A stretch of DNA of 10,662 bases from Candidatus Woesearchaeota archaeon (GTDB taxonomy: Archaea > Nanobdellota > Nanobdellia > Woesearchaeales > PXDW01). Below are positions 1 to 8,097 of this stretch, in pieces. The stretch lies in assembly GCA_003564925.1 (NCBI GenBank), contig PXDW01000096.1:1-10662 (forward strand), written 5' to 3'. The position numbers and the translations under genes were made by a program. How positions within the stretch are numbered: the stretch's first letter is position 1; every line of letters starts with the position of its first letter. The notes beneath the pieces are model-generated. The model had not been told where the DNA came from and made no database searches. It saw only the letters and a list, made by a program, of their open reading frames with translations.

Positions 1-690
1 AATAATATAATTCTTATTGAGGATGCTGCCCAGTCATTAGGAGCAATGATTAATGGAAAAATGATAGGCAGCTTTGGTGATTCTGCAATATTCAGCTTCT
101 GCCAGAACAAGATAATTACAACAGGAGAAGGAGGCATGATAGTAACAGACTCGAAAGAAGTTTATGAAAAGGCAAAGCTGCTTAGGTCTCATGGAAGGGT
201 TGAAGAGGAAAATGATTATTTTTCTTCAATAGAGGATAATGATTATATTGAAGCTGGATACAATTTCAGGATGCCAAGCATGAATGCGGCCCTTGGAATC
301 TCCCAGTTTAAAAAAATAGGCAGAATGATTGAAATAAGGAGAAAAATAGCTGAAAGGTTTGATAAGGAACTTTCAAAAATTAAAGAGATAGAAGTTATAA
401 AAAAAATAAACGGACATTTCCAAGTTTATCAAATGTATACTATCAAGCTTCCTAATGAAGAAATTAGAGACAGGCTACAAGAGTATCTTTCAAAAAACAG
501 AATAATGAGCAGGGTTTATTTTAATCCAATACATTTAAAAACTATATATAAAAAAGAATATAAATATAAAGAAGGTAGTCTTCCTAGAACAGAGGCATTG
601 TCAAAAAGAGTTTTAACATTGCCCATACATACATCAATGAAAGAAGAAGAGATTAACTATCTTTTAAAAAAAATAAAAGAATTTTTTTGA
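1..690 (+). CDS. DegT/DnrJ/EryC1/StrS-family PLP-dependent sugar aminotransferase, 5'-truncated by window edge
   Basis: This is a PLP-dependent aminotransferase that would add an amino group to a nucleotide-linked keto-sugar in the cytoplasm, supplying an amino sugar for surface glycan synthesis. The frame is open from base 1, so the gene starts before the window. The 229 visible residues are about the C-terminal 60% of a family that usually runs to 370-390 residues. Visible family marks are EDAAQSLGA at residues 7-15 of the fragment, whose Asp8 should contact the PLP ring nitrogen, and SFCQNKIITTGEGG at 32-45, whose Lys37 should form the PLP Schiff base. The signature resembles perosamine-synthetase and legionaminic/bacillosamine-type aminotransferases from memory, but the exact sugar cannot be decided. 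The CBS gene follows after only four bases, suggesting one transcript. Family assignment is firm; substrate is unknown. Confidence 0.93.
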   Translation, partial: NNIILIEDAAQSLGAMINGKMIGSFGDSAIFSFCQNKIITTGEGGMIVTDSKEVYEKAKLLRSHGRVEEENDYFSSIEDNDYIEAGYNFRMPSMNAALGISQFKKIGRMIEIRRKIAERFDKELSKIKEIEVIKKINGHFQVYQMYTIKLPNEEIRDRLQEYLSKNRIMSRVYFNPIHLKTIYKKEYKYKEGSLPRTEALSKRVLTLPIHTSMKEEEINYLLKKIKEFF

Positions 691-694
691 AAAA

Positions 695-1060
695 ATGAGT
701 GAAATTAATAAATTATTCATTAAAAAAAACAATAGTATAAAAGAAGCTATGGCAATTATTGACAAAGGTGCCATTAGATTTGCTTTAGTTGTTGATGATA
801 ATGAAAAAATTTACGGTGTTGTTACAGACGGAGATATCAGAAGAGGTATATTAAGAGGAACAGGAATAAATGAGAGCATTATGAATGTGGTAAATAAAAA
901 CTTCATTTATGGTGAAACAGGCATGAGAGAAGAAGAAATATTAGATATTCTAGAAAAAGCTCAGATTGGAACTATCCCTTTAATTGATGAAAATAAAAAA
1001 GTGAAAGATGTCCTTATGTTAAAAGGGAAAAAAATTGTTTCATATCCAGGCATAGAATGA
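695..1060 (+). CDS. Stand-alone CBS-domain pair protein, like the N-terminal part of PtmE-type sugar nucleotidyltransferases
   Basis: A 121-residue soluble protein made only of two CBS repeats, at about residues 6-60 and 65-115. The first ends in GVVTDGDIRRGIL (41-53), a typical CBS strand-helix motif; the second contains GTIPLIDENKKVKDVL (92-107). CBS pairs (Bateman modules) bind adenine nucleotides or similar ligands and usually regulate an attached or partner enzyme. This version, with VVTDGDIRR, resembles the CBS half of PtmE/LegF-type enzymes that activate legionaminic-acid-family precursors; here no nucleotidyltransferase domain follows, because the frame stops and the next gene lies on the other strand. 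It starts four bases after the aminotransferase stop, so it is probably co-transcribed and may regulate sugar-nucleotide synthesis. CBS identity is firm; the glycan link is inferred from the neighbour and motif memory. Confidence 0.88.
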   Translation: MSEINKLFIKKNNSIKEAMAIIDKGAIRFALVVDDNEKIYGVVTDGDIRRGILRGTGINESIMNVVNKNFIYGETGMREEEILDILEKAQIGTIPLIDENKKVKDVLMLKGKKIVSYPGIE

Positions 1061-1072
1061 TTAATAAATACA

Positions 1073-2968
1073 TCATCTCTTATTTATTATGCTTTTTATA
1101 ACATCCGCTATTCTTTGAGAAGATTTGCCATCAATCTTATAACATTGTTCCTTAACGTATTTATTTCTATTTTTCGCTAGTTGTTTTTTTATCTTTTCAT
1201 CATAAAGAGCTTTTTTTATAACATTAGTTAAATTTTTTGCCTGCTTTGCTTCCAAAGCTAGTCCTTTTTTTACATAATTCCACATATCAAGATTACATAT
1301 AAAAGCCATATTTATAAAAGGCTTTTTTAATATAGCTGCTTCAAGTCCTATTGTTGAGTTTGCCATTAAAAGAACATCACATATATACAAAAATGGAAAA
1401 ATATTTCCTTCTACAACAACAGCGTTTAATTTATACTTTTTTATAATATTTTCATAAAATTCCTTTTTTTCATTTGGGTGAGGCTTTATTAAAAGCTGTG
1501 CATCTTTTATCTTACTTACGCTTTCCCCGACAATTTTTGTCAATAACTCCCTATCTCTAATTAAAGGAGCGTCATAGGTGCCAAATAAAATAATCTTATT
1601 TTTTGGATTTAATCCAAGCTCCCTACATATCTTATTTTTATCAAATTTTTTATTTGCCAAAAAATCATATCTTAAATCACCTGTAACTTTGACAGAATCT
1701 TCAGGATAATGACCATATTTAATCAATGCATTTTTATAATTCTGACCGCGAACAACTGTTTTTGTTGGAATCAAAAATTTATCAGGCTTTATTTCTTTTT
1801 GTGAAACTTGATCAAGATCGCGATGAGTGGACAAATCAACAACAACTCCAAATAAGAATATCACAGAAGGTATTTTTCTTTTTATGCATGATGATAACAG
1901 GCCAACATCAAAACCTTGCGCTGCTAAGTTAACAACAACTTTAGGATTTATTTCTTCTATAACATTTTCAATAGCTACAAATTCCTCTATATAGCTTTTC
2001 ATCCTTACATAAAAGAAACAAGACATTTGGGGCTCTACTAATTCCCAAATATTTATTTTTTTAAACTCAAAGATACTTTTGAATTCCTTATTTTTTCTTA
2101 ATAGATTCCATAATCTCTTAAATCTTTTAGTAATTCTTCTAATTTCCTTGATATCTTTTATTGAAATATAGTTATCTATAAGGATGTGCCTTGAGTCTTC
2201 TTGCTCTAATTTTTTCCTAAACATTTTTGTATCTAATAAGATTTCATTAGTAACAGTATCGAGAAAAACCTTATTGTATTTTAGATCCTTTAATTTATCA
2301 ACCACAGGATTCAGAAATTCCTCTGTTCTGTGGCTATGCTTTGATATAAATAATACATTTTCTTTATATTTTTGTTTCTTATTTCCTGATTTTTTTAAGA
2401 TAATATTCAACAAAGTCTTTCTCAAAATGGTTCTAATGTAAAAAAACCTTTTAATCAAAAAAATCTTCAGTTTTTTTTCAACAATGTAGGTAAATTTTGA
2501 AAAAGACTTTATTTTTTTCTTTTTTATTTTTTTATTATCCGTCAATAAATCAAAAACCTTGTTTTTTATTCTTCCATCATCTATAAAAGTAATTTTATCA
2601 GGATTCTCCTTTTCTATCATATTATTTGCAGCCCATAAAGTTCTAATTATATCCCTAAAAGAATCTTGGTAAGCATAGCTAAAGTATAGCCACATCTCCA
2701 TCCACCACCAAAGAGAAGTTCTTTTGAATTCAAAAACTGTCATAAGATTTTTACTTTTTGAAAACTCTTTCTTGGCCAAAGATTTTAACCACTTGACTCC
2801 TATTTTATCTGAATAACCTTCCTCACTTAATGAATTATACTTTAATTTTCTCTTTTCCAACTCATTAGAAACTTCTACATTATATGAGAATATAGTTGTA
2901 TTTTTATCTATTTCTTTGAGTAAGACAGGAATGTCTTTCTTTTTTGTTATTACAACTAAATTTTTAAT
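1073..2968 (-). CDS. GT-B-fold surface-glycan transferase, CDP-glycerol glycerophosphotransferase/epimerase-like, probable AUU start
   Basis: Likely a cytoplasmic, perhaps membrane-associated transferase that adds a sugar or phosphopolyol unit to a surface glycan. With the chosen start it has 631 residues. C-terminal GT-B marks are VTGDLRYD (428-435), KPHP (495-498) and NSTIGLEA (537-544), as in TagF-like and UDP-GlcNAc-2-epimerase-like proteins, then the tail IDGKSSQR (612-619). The N-terminal part starts with a Rossmann-like strand (KNLVVIT) and carries a WWW run at 87-89 and basic linkers; its role is unknown. The first conventional start is TTG at 2860, but 36 further in-frame codons without a stop look coding. 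They begin at ATT (2968-2966), six bases after AGGGGG; an ATG there would read MKNLVVIT. It follows its paralogue by 17 bases, so the two probably form one operon. The fold call is good; donor and acceptor are unknown. Confidence 0.82.
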   Translation of the reverse strand: MKNLVVITKKKDIPVLLKEIDKNTTIFSYNVEVSNELEKRKLKYNSLSEEGYSDKIGVKWLKSLAKKEFSKSKNLMTVFEFKRTSLWWWMEMWLYFSYAYQDSFRDIIRTLWAANNMIEKENPDKITFIDDGRIKNKVFDLLTDNKKIKKKKIKSFSKFTYIVEKKLKIFLIKRFFYIRTILRKTLLNIILKKSGNKKQKYKENVLFISKHSHRTEEFLNPVVDKLKDLKYNKVFLDTVTNEILLDTKMFRKKLEQEDSRHILIDNYISIKDIKEIRRITKRFKRLWNLLRKNKEFKSIFEFKKINIWELVEPQMSCFFYVRMKSYIEEFVAIENVIEEINPKVVVNLAAQGFDVGLLSSCIKRKIPSVIFLFGVVVDLSTHRDLDQVSQKEIKPDKFLIPTKTVVRGQNYKNALIKYGHYPEDSVKVTGDLRYDFLANKKFDKNKICRELGLNPKNKIILFGTYDAPLIRDRELLTKIVGESVSKIKDAQLLIKPHPNEKKEFYENIIKKYKLNAVVVEGNIFPFLYICDVLLMANSTIGLEAAILKKPFINMAFICNLDMWNYVKKGLALEAKQAKNLTNVIKKALYDEKIKKQLAKNRNKYVKEQCYKIDGKSSQRIADVIKSIINKR

Positions 2969-2974
2969 CTTTAT

Positions 2975-2980
2975 CCCCCT
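2975..2980 (-). promoter_or_regulatory. Shine-Dalgarno site deciding the start of the larger GT-B gene
   Basis: On the minus strand AGGGGG lies in the 17-base gap after the upstream stop codon (2988-2986). It can pair over six positions with the archaeal 16S anti-SD UCCUCC, using one G-U wobble. Six bases separate it from the ATT codon at 2968-2966. The TTG at 2860 is over 100 bases further on, too far to use this site, so it favours the upstream non-AUG start. Confidence 0.55.
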
Positions 2981-2985
2981 AAAAA

Positions 2986-4542
2986 TTATTTGTGATTATT
3001 TACAATATTTTCTAATAATTTAACAAGCCTTTGAGAAGCTTTTCCATCAATCTCGCCACATTGTTCTTTTACATAAGCATTAAGCCTTTTTTTTATTTTT
3101 TTGTTTTCATTAAAAGCTTTCTGAACTGCTTTCCCAACATCATCATTATAATTTATATTTATTGTAACATCGTGTTTTTCAATCCATTTAGTCAAAGAAT
3201 GATCTCCCATAATATCCAAAGTTATGACAGGCCTTCCAATTATTGCAGCTTCAAAAGCTGCAGTAGAGCCGGAATGTATAAAAACATCTGAGCCATGAAT
3301 TAACTTATAAAATTCATCCCTTGAAATTTTTCCAGGATAAACCTTGGCATTTTTACATCCAAGGTCTTCAATAATTTTATTATACTTATCAAAATGAATT
3401 TCTCTTGGATGCAGCTTTATTATTATTTTTGCACCTTCTATGCTAATAATATCTTTAATTATTTTTTTCATCCTCTCAAGATAAATTTCCTGCTTTAGAA
3501 AGCCGTCTTCAATAAAAGGCTCTGTAGCAAGAAAAATTTTTTTTTCTTTTTTCTTTTTTTGGCCAACGTATTTATTTATCTGGTCGAATATTATAGGGCC
3601 CACGACCTCAATCTTTTTTTTGTCAACACCCTCTGAAACAAGCAACTTTTTTGAACTATCATTAAAAACAGCTATTTTTGTGATATAATTACATTTGCCA
3701 TGCCTGACTCCAAGACCATCCTGTATAAACACAGAAGGTATCTTTAGATTATGAGAGGCTGCAATCAAGGCCTTGTCATGTATTCCTCCCAAACCCGTTA
3801 TTACAACACATTTTATATCTTCTTTTTTTAATAATCTTTTAAATATCTCATAATACAATACAACAAGATAAAGGAATTCTTTTGAAAAATAAAGATTGAA
3901 TGCGGGCTCAAAATGTATCCATGAACCTTTGCTGAAATTAAAGAGACGCTTTTTTGACTCTTTGCTTATCTTTTTTATTTTTTTATATAACTCATTTGCC
4001 TCTTTCTTGGCTTTTTTTTCTATGTTTTTATTGTAATAAGGGTATATTGTATTAAAATTAAAAAGCCTTTTAGATGGTCTTCTTGAAAGGGGCTCTGCAA
4101 ACAAAACAAAACCATTTAAGTTTTTTTCCTTTCTTATTATATCCAATATGTTTTGTATTTTAAATATCTTATTATCTTCAGATATATGATTAGTATATGA
4201 TAAAAAAAGAACCTTTTTATTCTTTGTTATTTTTTTATTTTTTTTAAACTTCCTAATCTTACTTTTTTCATTAAAAATAACATATTTTGAAAGCAACTTT
4301 GATATTATAAGAAACTTGGTTCTTCCAAATGATGAAAGTTTTTTATTTTCTTTAATGTATGAAGTTAAATTAATTGGTTTAGGTATTATATAATGGCCGA
4401 ATAACTTAAAATAAAAAAAGGATAACTCAATATTATCTAATTTAAACAATTGGTCAAAGCTTTTTCCATTTATGCATTTTTTTTTAGGCCATTTAGAAAT
4501 TTCTTTCAGCCAATCATTAATCTTAAATTCAGACTCTTTCAT
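2986..4542 (-). CDS. GT-B-fold surface-glycan transferase, paralogue of the downstream gene
   Basis: A 518-residue protein of the same superfamily as the next gene, expected to act in building or polymerising a surface glycan at the cytoplasmic face. GT-B features are clear in the C-terminal half: VVGPIIFD (313-320), KLHPRE (376-381) and SGSTAAFEAA (424-433), the usual phosphate and nucleotide-sugar region. The tail VKEQCGEIDGKASQR (491-505) nearly repeats the one in the neighbour (VKEQCYKIDGKSSQR), which supports duplication. The first hundred residues (MKESEFKINDWLKEI...) do not resemble the neighbour's N-terminus and I do not recognise them. A very basic linker lies at 96-110 and a lysine run at 329-335 from an A-rich tract. 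The ATG start is backed by a TATA box 28 bases upstream. It leads the minus-strand operon. Substrate unknown. Confidence 0.85.
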   Translation of the reverse strand: MKESEFKINDWLKEISKWPKKKCINGKSFDQLFKLDNIELSFFYFKLFGHYIIPKPINLTSYIKENKKLSSFGRTKFLIISKLLSKYVIFNEKSKIRKFKKNKKITKNKKVLFLSYTNHISEDNKIFKIQNILDIIRKEKNLNGFVLFAEPLSRRPSKRLFNFNTIYPYYNKNIEKKAKKEANELYKKIKKISKESKKRLFNFSKGSWIHFEPAFNLYFSKEFLYLVVLYYEIFKRLLKKEDIKCVVITGLGGIHDKALIAASHNLKIPSVFIQDGLGVRHGKCNYITKIAVFNDSSKKLLVSEGVDKKKIEVVGPIIFDQINKYVGQKKKKEKKIFLATEPFIEDGFLKQEIYLERMKKIIKDIISIEGAKIIIKLHPREIHFDKYNKIIEDLGCKNAKVYPGKISRDEFYKLIHGSDVFIHSGSTAAFEAAIIGRPVITLDIMGDHSLTKWIEKHDVTININYNDDVGKAVQKAFNENKKIKKRLNAYVKEQCGEIDGKASQRLVKLLENIVNNHK

Positions 4543-4565
4543 TGTATAGAAAAAAATCTAAGTGC

Positions 4566-4576
4566 ATTTATATTTC
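4566..4576 (-). promoter_or_regulatory. TATA box for the 518-residue GT-B transferase operon
   Basis: Minus-strand GAAATATAAAT is centred about 28 bases before the ATG at 4542, the spacing at which archaeal TBP/TFB would start transcription at or next to the start codon. The transcript is therefore probably leaderless. Confidence 0.6.
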
Positions 4577-4596
4577 TTTCTCTTATTATTAGAGCA

Positions 4597-4608
4597 ATAT
4601 TTATAAAC
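4597..4608 (+). promoter_or_regulatory. TATA box for the radical SAM gene
   Basis: The stretch ATATTTATAAAC has its TTTATAAA core about 26-27 bases before the ATG at 4630, so the mRNA is probably leaderless. It is divergent from the TATA box at 4566-4576; the 87-base gap is filled by the two core promoters, leaving little space for an operator. Confidence 0.62.
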
Positions 4609-4629
4609 TAATAAAAAGTCTAATTTTCT

Positions 4630-5751
4630 ATGAACCTAAAAAAACTAGCTCAGAATTATAAAGCTTTAAGGCCTTTTATTAGAAATCTCACAATCAAGAG
4701 GATTAAAAACTTATTAACCTATTATTATGAAACAAGAGCAAATAAGGGATTTTCTAGAACTAAGCCAATTTTTATTGATATAGTTCCTACAAAAAGGTGC
4801 AACCTAGACTGTATATTCTGCGTTAAATATGAAACAAAAGGCCAGGCAGATATAGACCTTAAAACATTTAAGAATATAGCCAAACAGCTTTTTCCTTATG
4901 CATTATTTGTTTACTTTTGCTCAGGAGGAGAGCCATTTTTGAATAAAGATATGAAAGAATTTCTAAGAATCTGTAAAAAGTATAAGATTGCTGTTGGTCT
5001 TGTAACAAATGGTTCTTTTCTAACAAAAGAGCTTTGCGAATTTTTGATTAAAAACACTTCGCTTTACAATATATCGATATCATTTGATGGAGCCAAAAAA
5101 AAGACTGTTGAGGATATTAGGAAAAATATAAATTATGACAAAGTTGTAGAGGGCATGAAAAACCTGGCTGAAACAAGAAAAAGGCTTAGAAAAAAAACTC
5201 CAATATTGACAATAAGGTATTCTGTAATGATGCAGAACATAAAAGAGCTTCCTGAATTAGTTGAAAAGGCAAAAGAGTGGGGGATTGATGAAGTTAGAGT
5301 GAATTATTTGTCTGTTGTAAATAAGATGTCTGCAGAGGACTCTCTTTTTGAAAATAAAGTTTTGGCTGAAAAATGGTTCAATGAAGCCAAAAAGAAAGCA
5401 AAAAAATACAATGTTAAGTTAATTCTTCCGCCAAAGATTGATAATGTAAAAAGAAATGACCCTTGCTATATGCCATGGCGATTTACAATGATAGATACAG
5501 ATGGAACAGTAAGATTCTGTTATAGGAGCTGGAGCAACCCTGTTGGAAACATCAAGAATGAAAAGAATTTCTCAAAAATATGGAACAACAAAGATTACAA
5601 AGAAGTAAGAAAAACTGTTAATACAAAAAAACCTTATTACAGGTATTGTGATATATGCCCTTATAAAAAAGGCGCGGGATATTACTCAGCGCATACAAAC
5701 AGGACAAAAAATGATAATTACTATTACAGCTTTGACAAAAAGAAATTTTAA
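4630..5751 (+). CDS. Radical SAM enzyme with SPASM/Twitch-like C-terminal iron-sulfur domain
   Basis: A cytoplasmic 373-residue iron-sulfur enzyme that should cleave S-adenosylmethionine to start radical chemistry on an unidentified substrate. The radical SAM motif C57-N-L-D-C61-I-F-C64 binds the catalytic 4Fe-4S cluster; GGEP (99-102) is the SAM amino-group motif, and VTNGSF (125-130) and SFDGA (151-155) are further core motifs. The C-terminal region carries C279, C297, C340 and C343, consistent with an auxiliary cluster in a SPASM or Twitch-type domain; DTDGTVRFCY (289-298) and GNI (306-308) are typical of such tails. Family members modify peptides, sugars or cofactors. The single gene has its own promoter and sits among glycosyltransferase genes, so a role in glycan or glycoprotein modification is possible but only inferred. 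Its stop lies six bases from that of the convergent gene. Confidence 0.9.
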   Translation: MNLKKLAQNYKALRPFIRNLTIKRIKNLLTYYYETRANKGFSRTKPIFIDIVPTKRCNLDCIFCVKYETKGQADIDLKTFKNIAKQLFPYALFVYFCSGGEPFLNKDMKEFLRICKKYKIAVGLVTNGSFLTKELCEFLIKNTSLYNISISFDGAKKKTVEDIRKNINYDKVVEGMKNLAETRKRLRKKTPILTIRYSVMMQNIKELPELVEKAKEWGIDEVRVNYLSVVNKMSAEDSLFENKVLAEKWFNEAKKKAKKYNVKLILPPKIDNVKRNDPCYMPWRFTMIDTDGTVRFCYRSWSNPVGNIKNEKNFSKIWNNKDYKEVRKTVNTKKPYYRYCDICPYKKGAGYYSAHTNRTKNDNYYYSFDKKKF

Positions 5752-5757
5752 ATTTTT

Positions 5758-6864
5758 TTAATATAATGATTCATATTTTTTAACCATTTCCTTTATTGAA
5801 AAATTAGAAGATGATTCTTTGGCTTTTATTCCCACTTTAACTCTTTTATCTTTACTAATAATTAAATTATCCATAATTTTTATCAACTCTTCTTCATTAT
5901 TTGCTAAAAAGCCAGTTTTATTGTGTTTAATAAAATCAGACATAGGCTTTATATTTGAAGTTATTACAGGTAATCTTGCTGCCATGGCCTCTAAAAATAC
6001 AATCCCAAACCCTTCATGCTTTGACATCAAAACAAAAATGTCTGCAGTTTTATAATATCTGAATATTTCTGGGTCTGGCTCAAAAATAAAAACTCTTTTC
6101 TGTAAATTATGTGATTTTATTATGTCTTTTAGATTTTTCTCTTGAGGGCCTTTCCCCACTATAAAAAGCAGAGAATCCTTATTGTTAAGCCTTGAAAAGG
6201 CATTTATAAGCGAAGAATGGTTCTTTTCTTCTACCAAACGGCCTACACTCAAAAAAACAGTTTTTCCACTTATTTTTATTTTTTTGAATTTGTTTTCTGG
6301 GAATGGTTTAGCTTTAGATATTTCATCTGTATTGACTGAATTATATATTATTTTTATCTTTTTTTCAGGAACCCTGTAGTTTTTTTTTGTAAATAAAGCA
6401 ACTTCATCAGAAACACAAACAATTTTATCTGCCTTTTTTAAAACAAAGTTGTACATTCTCTTCCTTAGAAAATTCAATCTTATCGGAGTTGCATTATGCC
6501 TTACTGAGATGAACTTTAATTTTGGGTTAGACAGTTTAAGTAAAGAAGCATATATATCGCTTATTTCGAGGCTGCTTTGGATTAAAGAAATTTTTTCCTT
6601 TTTTATTATTTGATTTATCTTTCTTGCAATTTTAAGTATTTTATAAAATTTTCTTACAACATCAAAAGAATTTTTTATTCCGCTGTTAAATACTATGGGC
6701 TCAACACTTAGCTCATTCCTAAAATTGTCCTTCCCACCGATTCCATTTACGCAAACAACAACAGGAAAATATTTTTTTTTATCAAGCGCGTTTACAAGAT
6801 TGACCGTGAGGCGCTCTGCTCCAGCCATTACCAGGCTATCAATCAAAAATAATATTTTTTTCAT
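5758..6864 (-). CDS. GT4-family (GT-B) glycosyltransferase
   Basis: A 368-residue retaining glycosyltransferase that would move a sugar from a nucleotide-sugar donor onto a lipid-linked or protein-linked glycan at the cytoplasmic face of the membrane. The N-terminus MKKILFLIDSLVMAGAERL has the glycine/alanine-rich acceptor-side loop of GT4 proteins. The C-terminal half has SVGRLVEEKN (206-215) and the E-x7-E motif E284-GFGIVFL-E292, with EAMA and PVI following as in the family. Length is normal. The ATG at 6864 overlaps the stop of the upstream glycosyltransferase as ATGA, which fixes the start and implies translational coupling. The sugar and linkage cannot be predicted. Family call is firm. 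Confidence 0.93.
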   Translation of the reverse strand: MKKILFLIDSLVMAGAERLTVNLVNALDKKKYFPVVVCVNGIGGKDNFRNELSVEPIVFNSGIKNSFDVVRKFYKILKIARKINQIIKKEKISLIQSSLEISDIYASLLKLSNPKLKFISVRHNATPIRLNFLRKRMYNFVLKKADKIVCVSDEVALFTKKNYRVPEKKIKIIYNSVNTDEISKAKPFPENKFKKIKISGKTVFLSVGRLVEEKNHSSLINAFSRLNNKDSLLFIVGKGPQEKNLKDIIKSHNLQKRVFIFEPDPEIFRYYKTADIFVLMSKHEGFGIVFLEAMAARLPVITSNIKPMSDFIKHNKTGFLANNEEELIKIMDNLIISKDKRVKVGIKAKESSSNFSIKEMVKKYESLY

Positions 6865-8075
6865 TTTTTATATAATTGAATTATTTTTTTGATATTTTTT
6901 TTATTGTCAAATTTTTCTTTAAAAATCTTTCTGCTTTCCTTTCCCATCTTATTCCTTAAAGACTTGTCTGAAACCAATATTTGTAGCTTTTCTGCCATCT
7001 CCTCTTCACTATTAACTATAAATCCATTCCTTCTGTTGATAACTGCATCATTATTGCCGCCTACGCTTGTTGCAATAATTGGTTTTCCATAGTATGCTGC
7101 CTCTATTAAGATTCTTGACAATGGCTCTGGCCAAAGAGAAGGAAGAACAATGATATCTGATTTTTTGTATATGGATGGAATATAAGAATAGTCAACATTT
7201 CCATAAAATTTAACATTTTTATTTGCGATTTTTTCTAAATAGGATTTCTGAGAGCCATCCCCAAATATTAGCAAATTAGCATCTTTGGTTTTGTTAAATG
7301 CCTTGATTAAAAGATCAATTCCTTTGATTTTCTCCAAAACCCCAAATGAGGATATTAAAATATTTTTTTCCTTAATCTGAAATTCTCTTTTTGGCTTCTT
7401 TATCTCCAACAGATTAGGTATAACTTTGATATTTTCATTTTTTATTTTGTTGCTTAATAAAAGCTCTTTTACATATCCAGAAACGGCAACAAATTTGTCT
7501 ATATTCTTTAAGTTTCTATTGCTGTTTATATAAGATGAATAAGCAAAAGCCCAGAAAAGCTTATTAAACCTTAAATAGAATGGCATCTTCAATTTTCCAA
7601 TATATTCTGAGCTGAATATGCAAAAGCAGCACTTGAAAAATCCAGCCCCTTTGCAAACCTCTTTTTCTTTATAGAACATGTTGCTCTTAGGGCAGAAGCT
7701 TGTGTAGTTGTTGATTGTTGCTATAGTCCTTTTATTTACCTTAAAATTAGGTATTGATGTTGTGTTAAGAAAATGAATAACATCAAAGTTTTGTTTTTTG
7801 TCCAGCTCTGTAATCTCTTTTTTTAGGCTCTTCTGAAAATTTCTTTTTCTTTTAAAATTGCCAAGTATAGACTTTGCATCTCCAGATTTCAGCCTTCTAT
7901 AGATTTTTATCTTATCTTTTTCTTCAAAATATCTCAAGCCTTCGGACTTAGAAGTCAGCACAGATATGTCTAATGTTTTTGACAGGTTTTTTGCCAGTAA
8001 ATAAGCAGAGATCTCTCCTCCACCATAAACAATAGGCGGGAAGTATTCAGTAACAAGCAATACTTTAATCGGCAT
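6861..8075 (-). CDS. GT4-family glycosyltransferase with a cysteine-cluster insertion
   Basis: A 404-residue GT-B glycosyltransferase, first gene of a two-gene minus-strand operon for glycan assembly. The N-terminus reads VTEYFPPIVYGGGEISAYLL, with the GGxE loop of the family. The C-terminal half has SSFGVLEKIKGID (242-254), FGDG (271-274) and the E-x7-E motif from E317 to E325 followed by the usual PIIAT (332-336). A cysteine-rich loop after the N-terminal core (C128, C141, C149, C150, C152) is also known from some other GT4 proteins that carry a CPR/CPK motif; it may bind a metal or be structural, which is inference. The ATG at 8075 has a TATA box about 27 bases upstream, so a leaderless start is likely. 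Donor and acceptor are unknown. Confidence 0.93.
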   Translation of the reverse strand: MPIKVLLVTEYFPPIVYGGGEISAYLLAKNLSKTLDISVLTSKSEGLRYFEEKDKIKIYRRLKSGDAKSILGNFKRKRNFQKSLKKEITELDKKQNFDVIHFLNTTSIPNFKVNKRTIATINNYTSFCPKSNMFYKEKEVCKGAGFFKCCFCIFSSEYIGKLKMPFYLRFNKLFWAFAYSSYINSNRNLKNIDKFVAVSGYVKELLLSNKIKNENIKVIPNLLEIKKPKREFQIKEKNILISSFGVLEKIKGIDLLIKAFNKTKDANLLIFGDGSQKSYLEKIANKNVKFYGNVDYSYIPSIYKKSDIIVLPSLWPEPLSRILIEAAYYGKPIIATSVGGNNDAVINRRNGFIVNSEEEMAEKLQILVSDKSLRNKMGKESRKIFKEKFDNKKNIKKIIQLYKK

Positions 8076-8097
8076 AATTAGAATTAATCAACATCGG

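Noticed and set aside
1061..1072. Frameshifted remainder of a nucleotidyltransferase after the CBS pair
   Set aside because: Only 12 bases separate the CBS stop from the convergent gene's stop, and the downstream sequence clearly codes on the other strand, so no remnant exists here.
1726..2441. Two plus-strand open frames (1726-1932 and 2184-2441) inside the larger GT-B gene
   Set aside because: They are antisense to recognisable transferase sequence, rich in Phe/Leu as expected from reversed lysine-rich AT-rich coding DNA, and lack promoters.
5752..5760. T-rich tract after the radical SAM stop as a terminator
   Set aside because: A run of seven T bases could end transcription in an archaeon, but similar runs are common within genes here, so it cannot be told from background.
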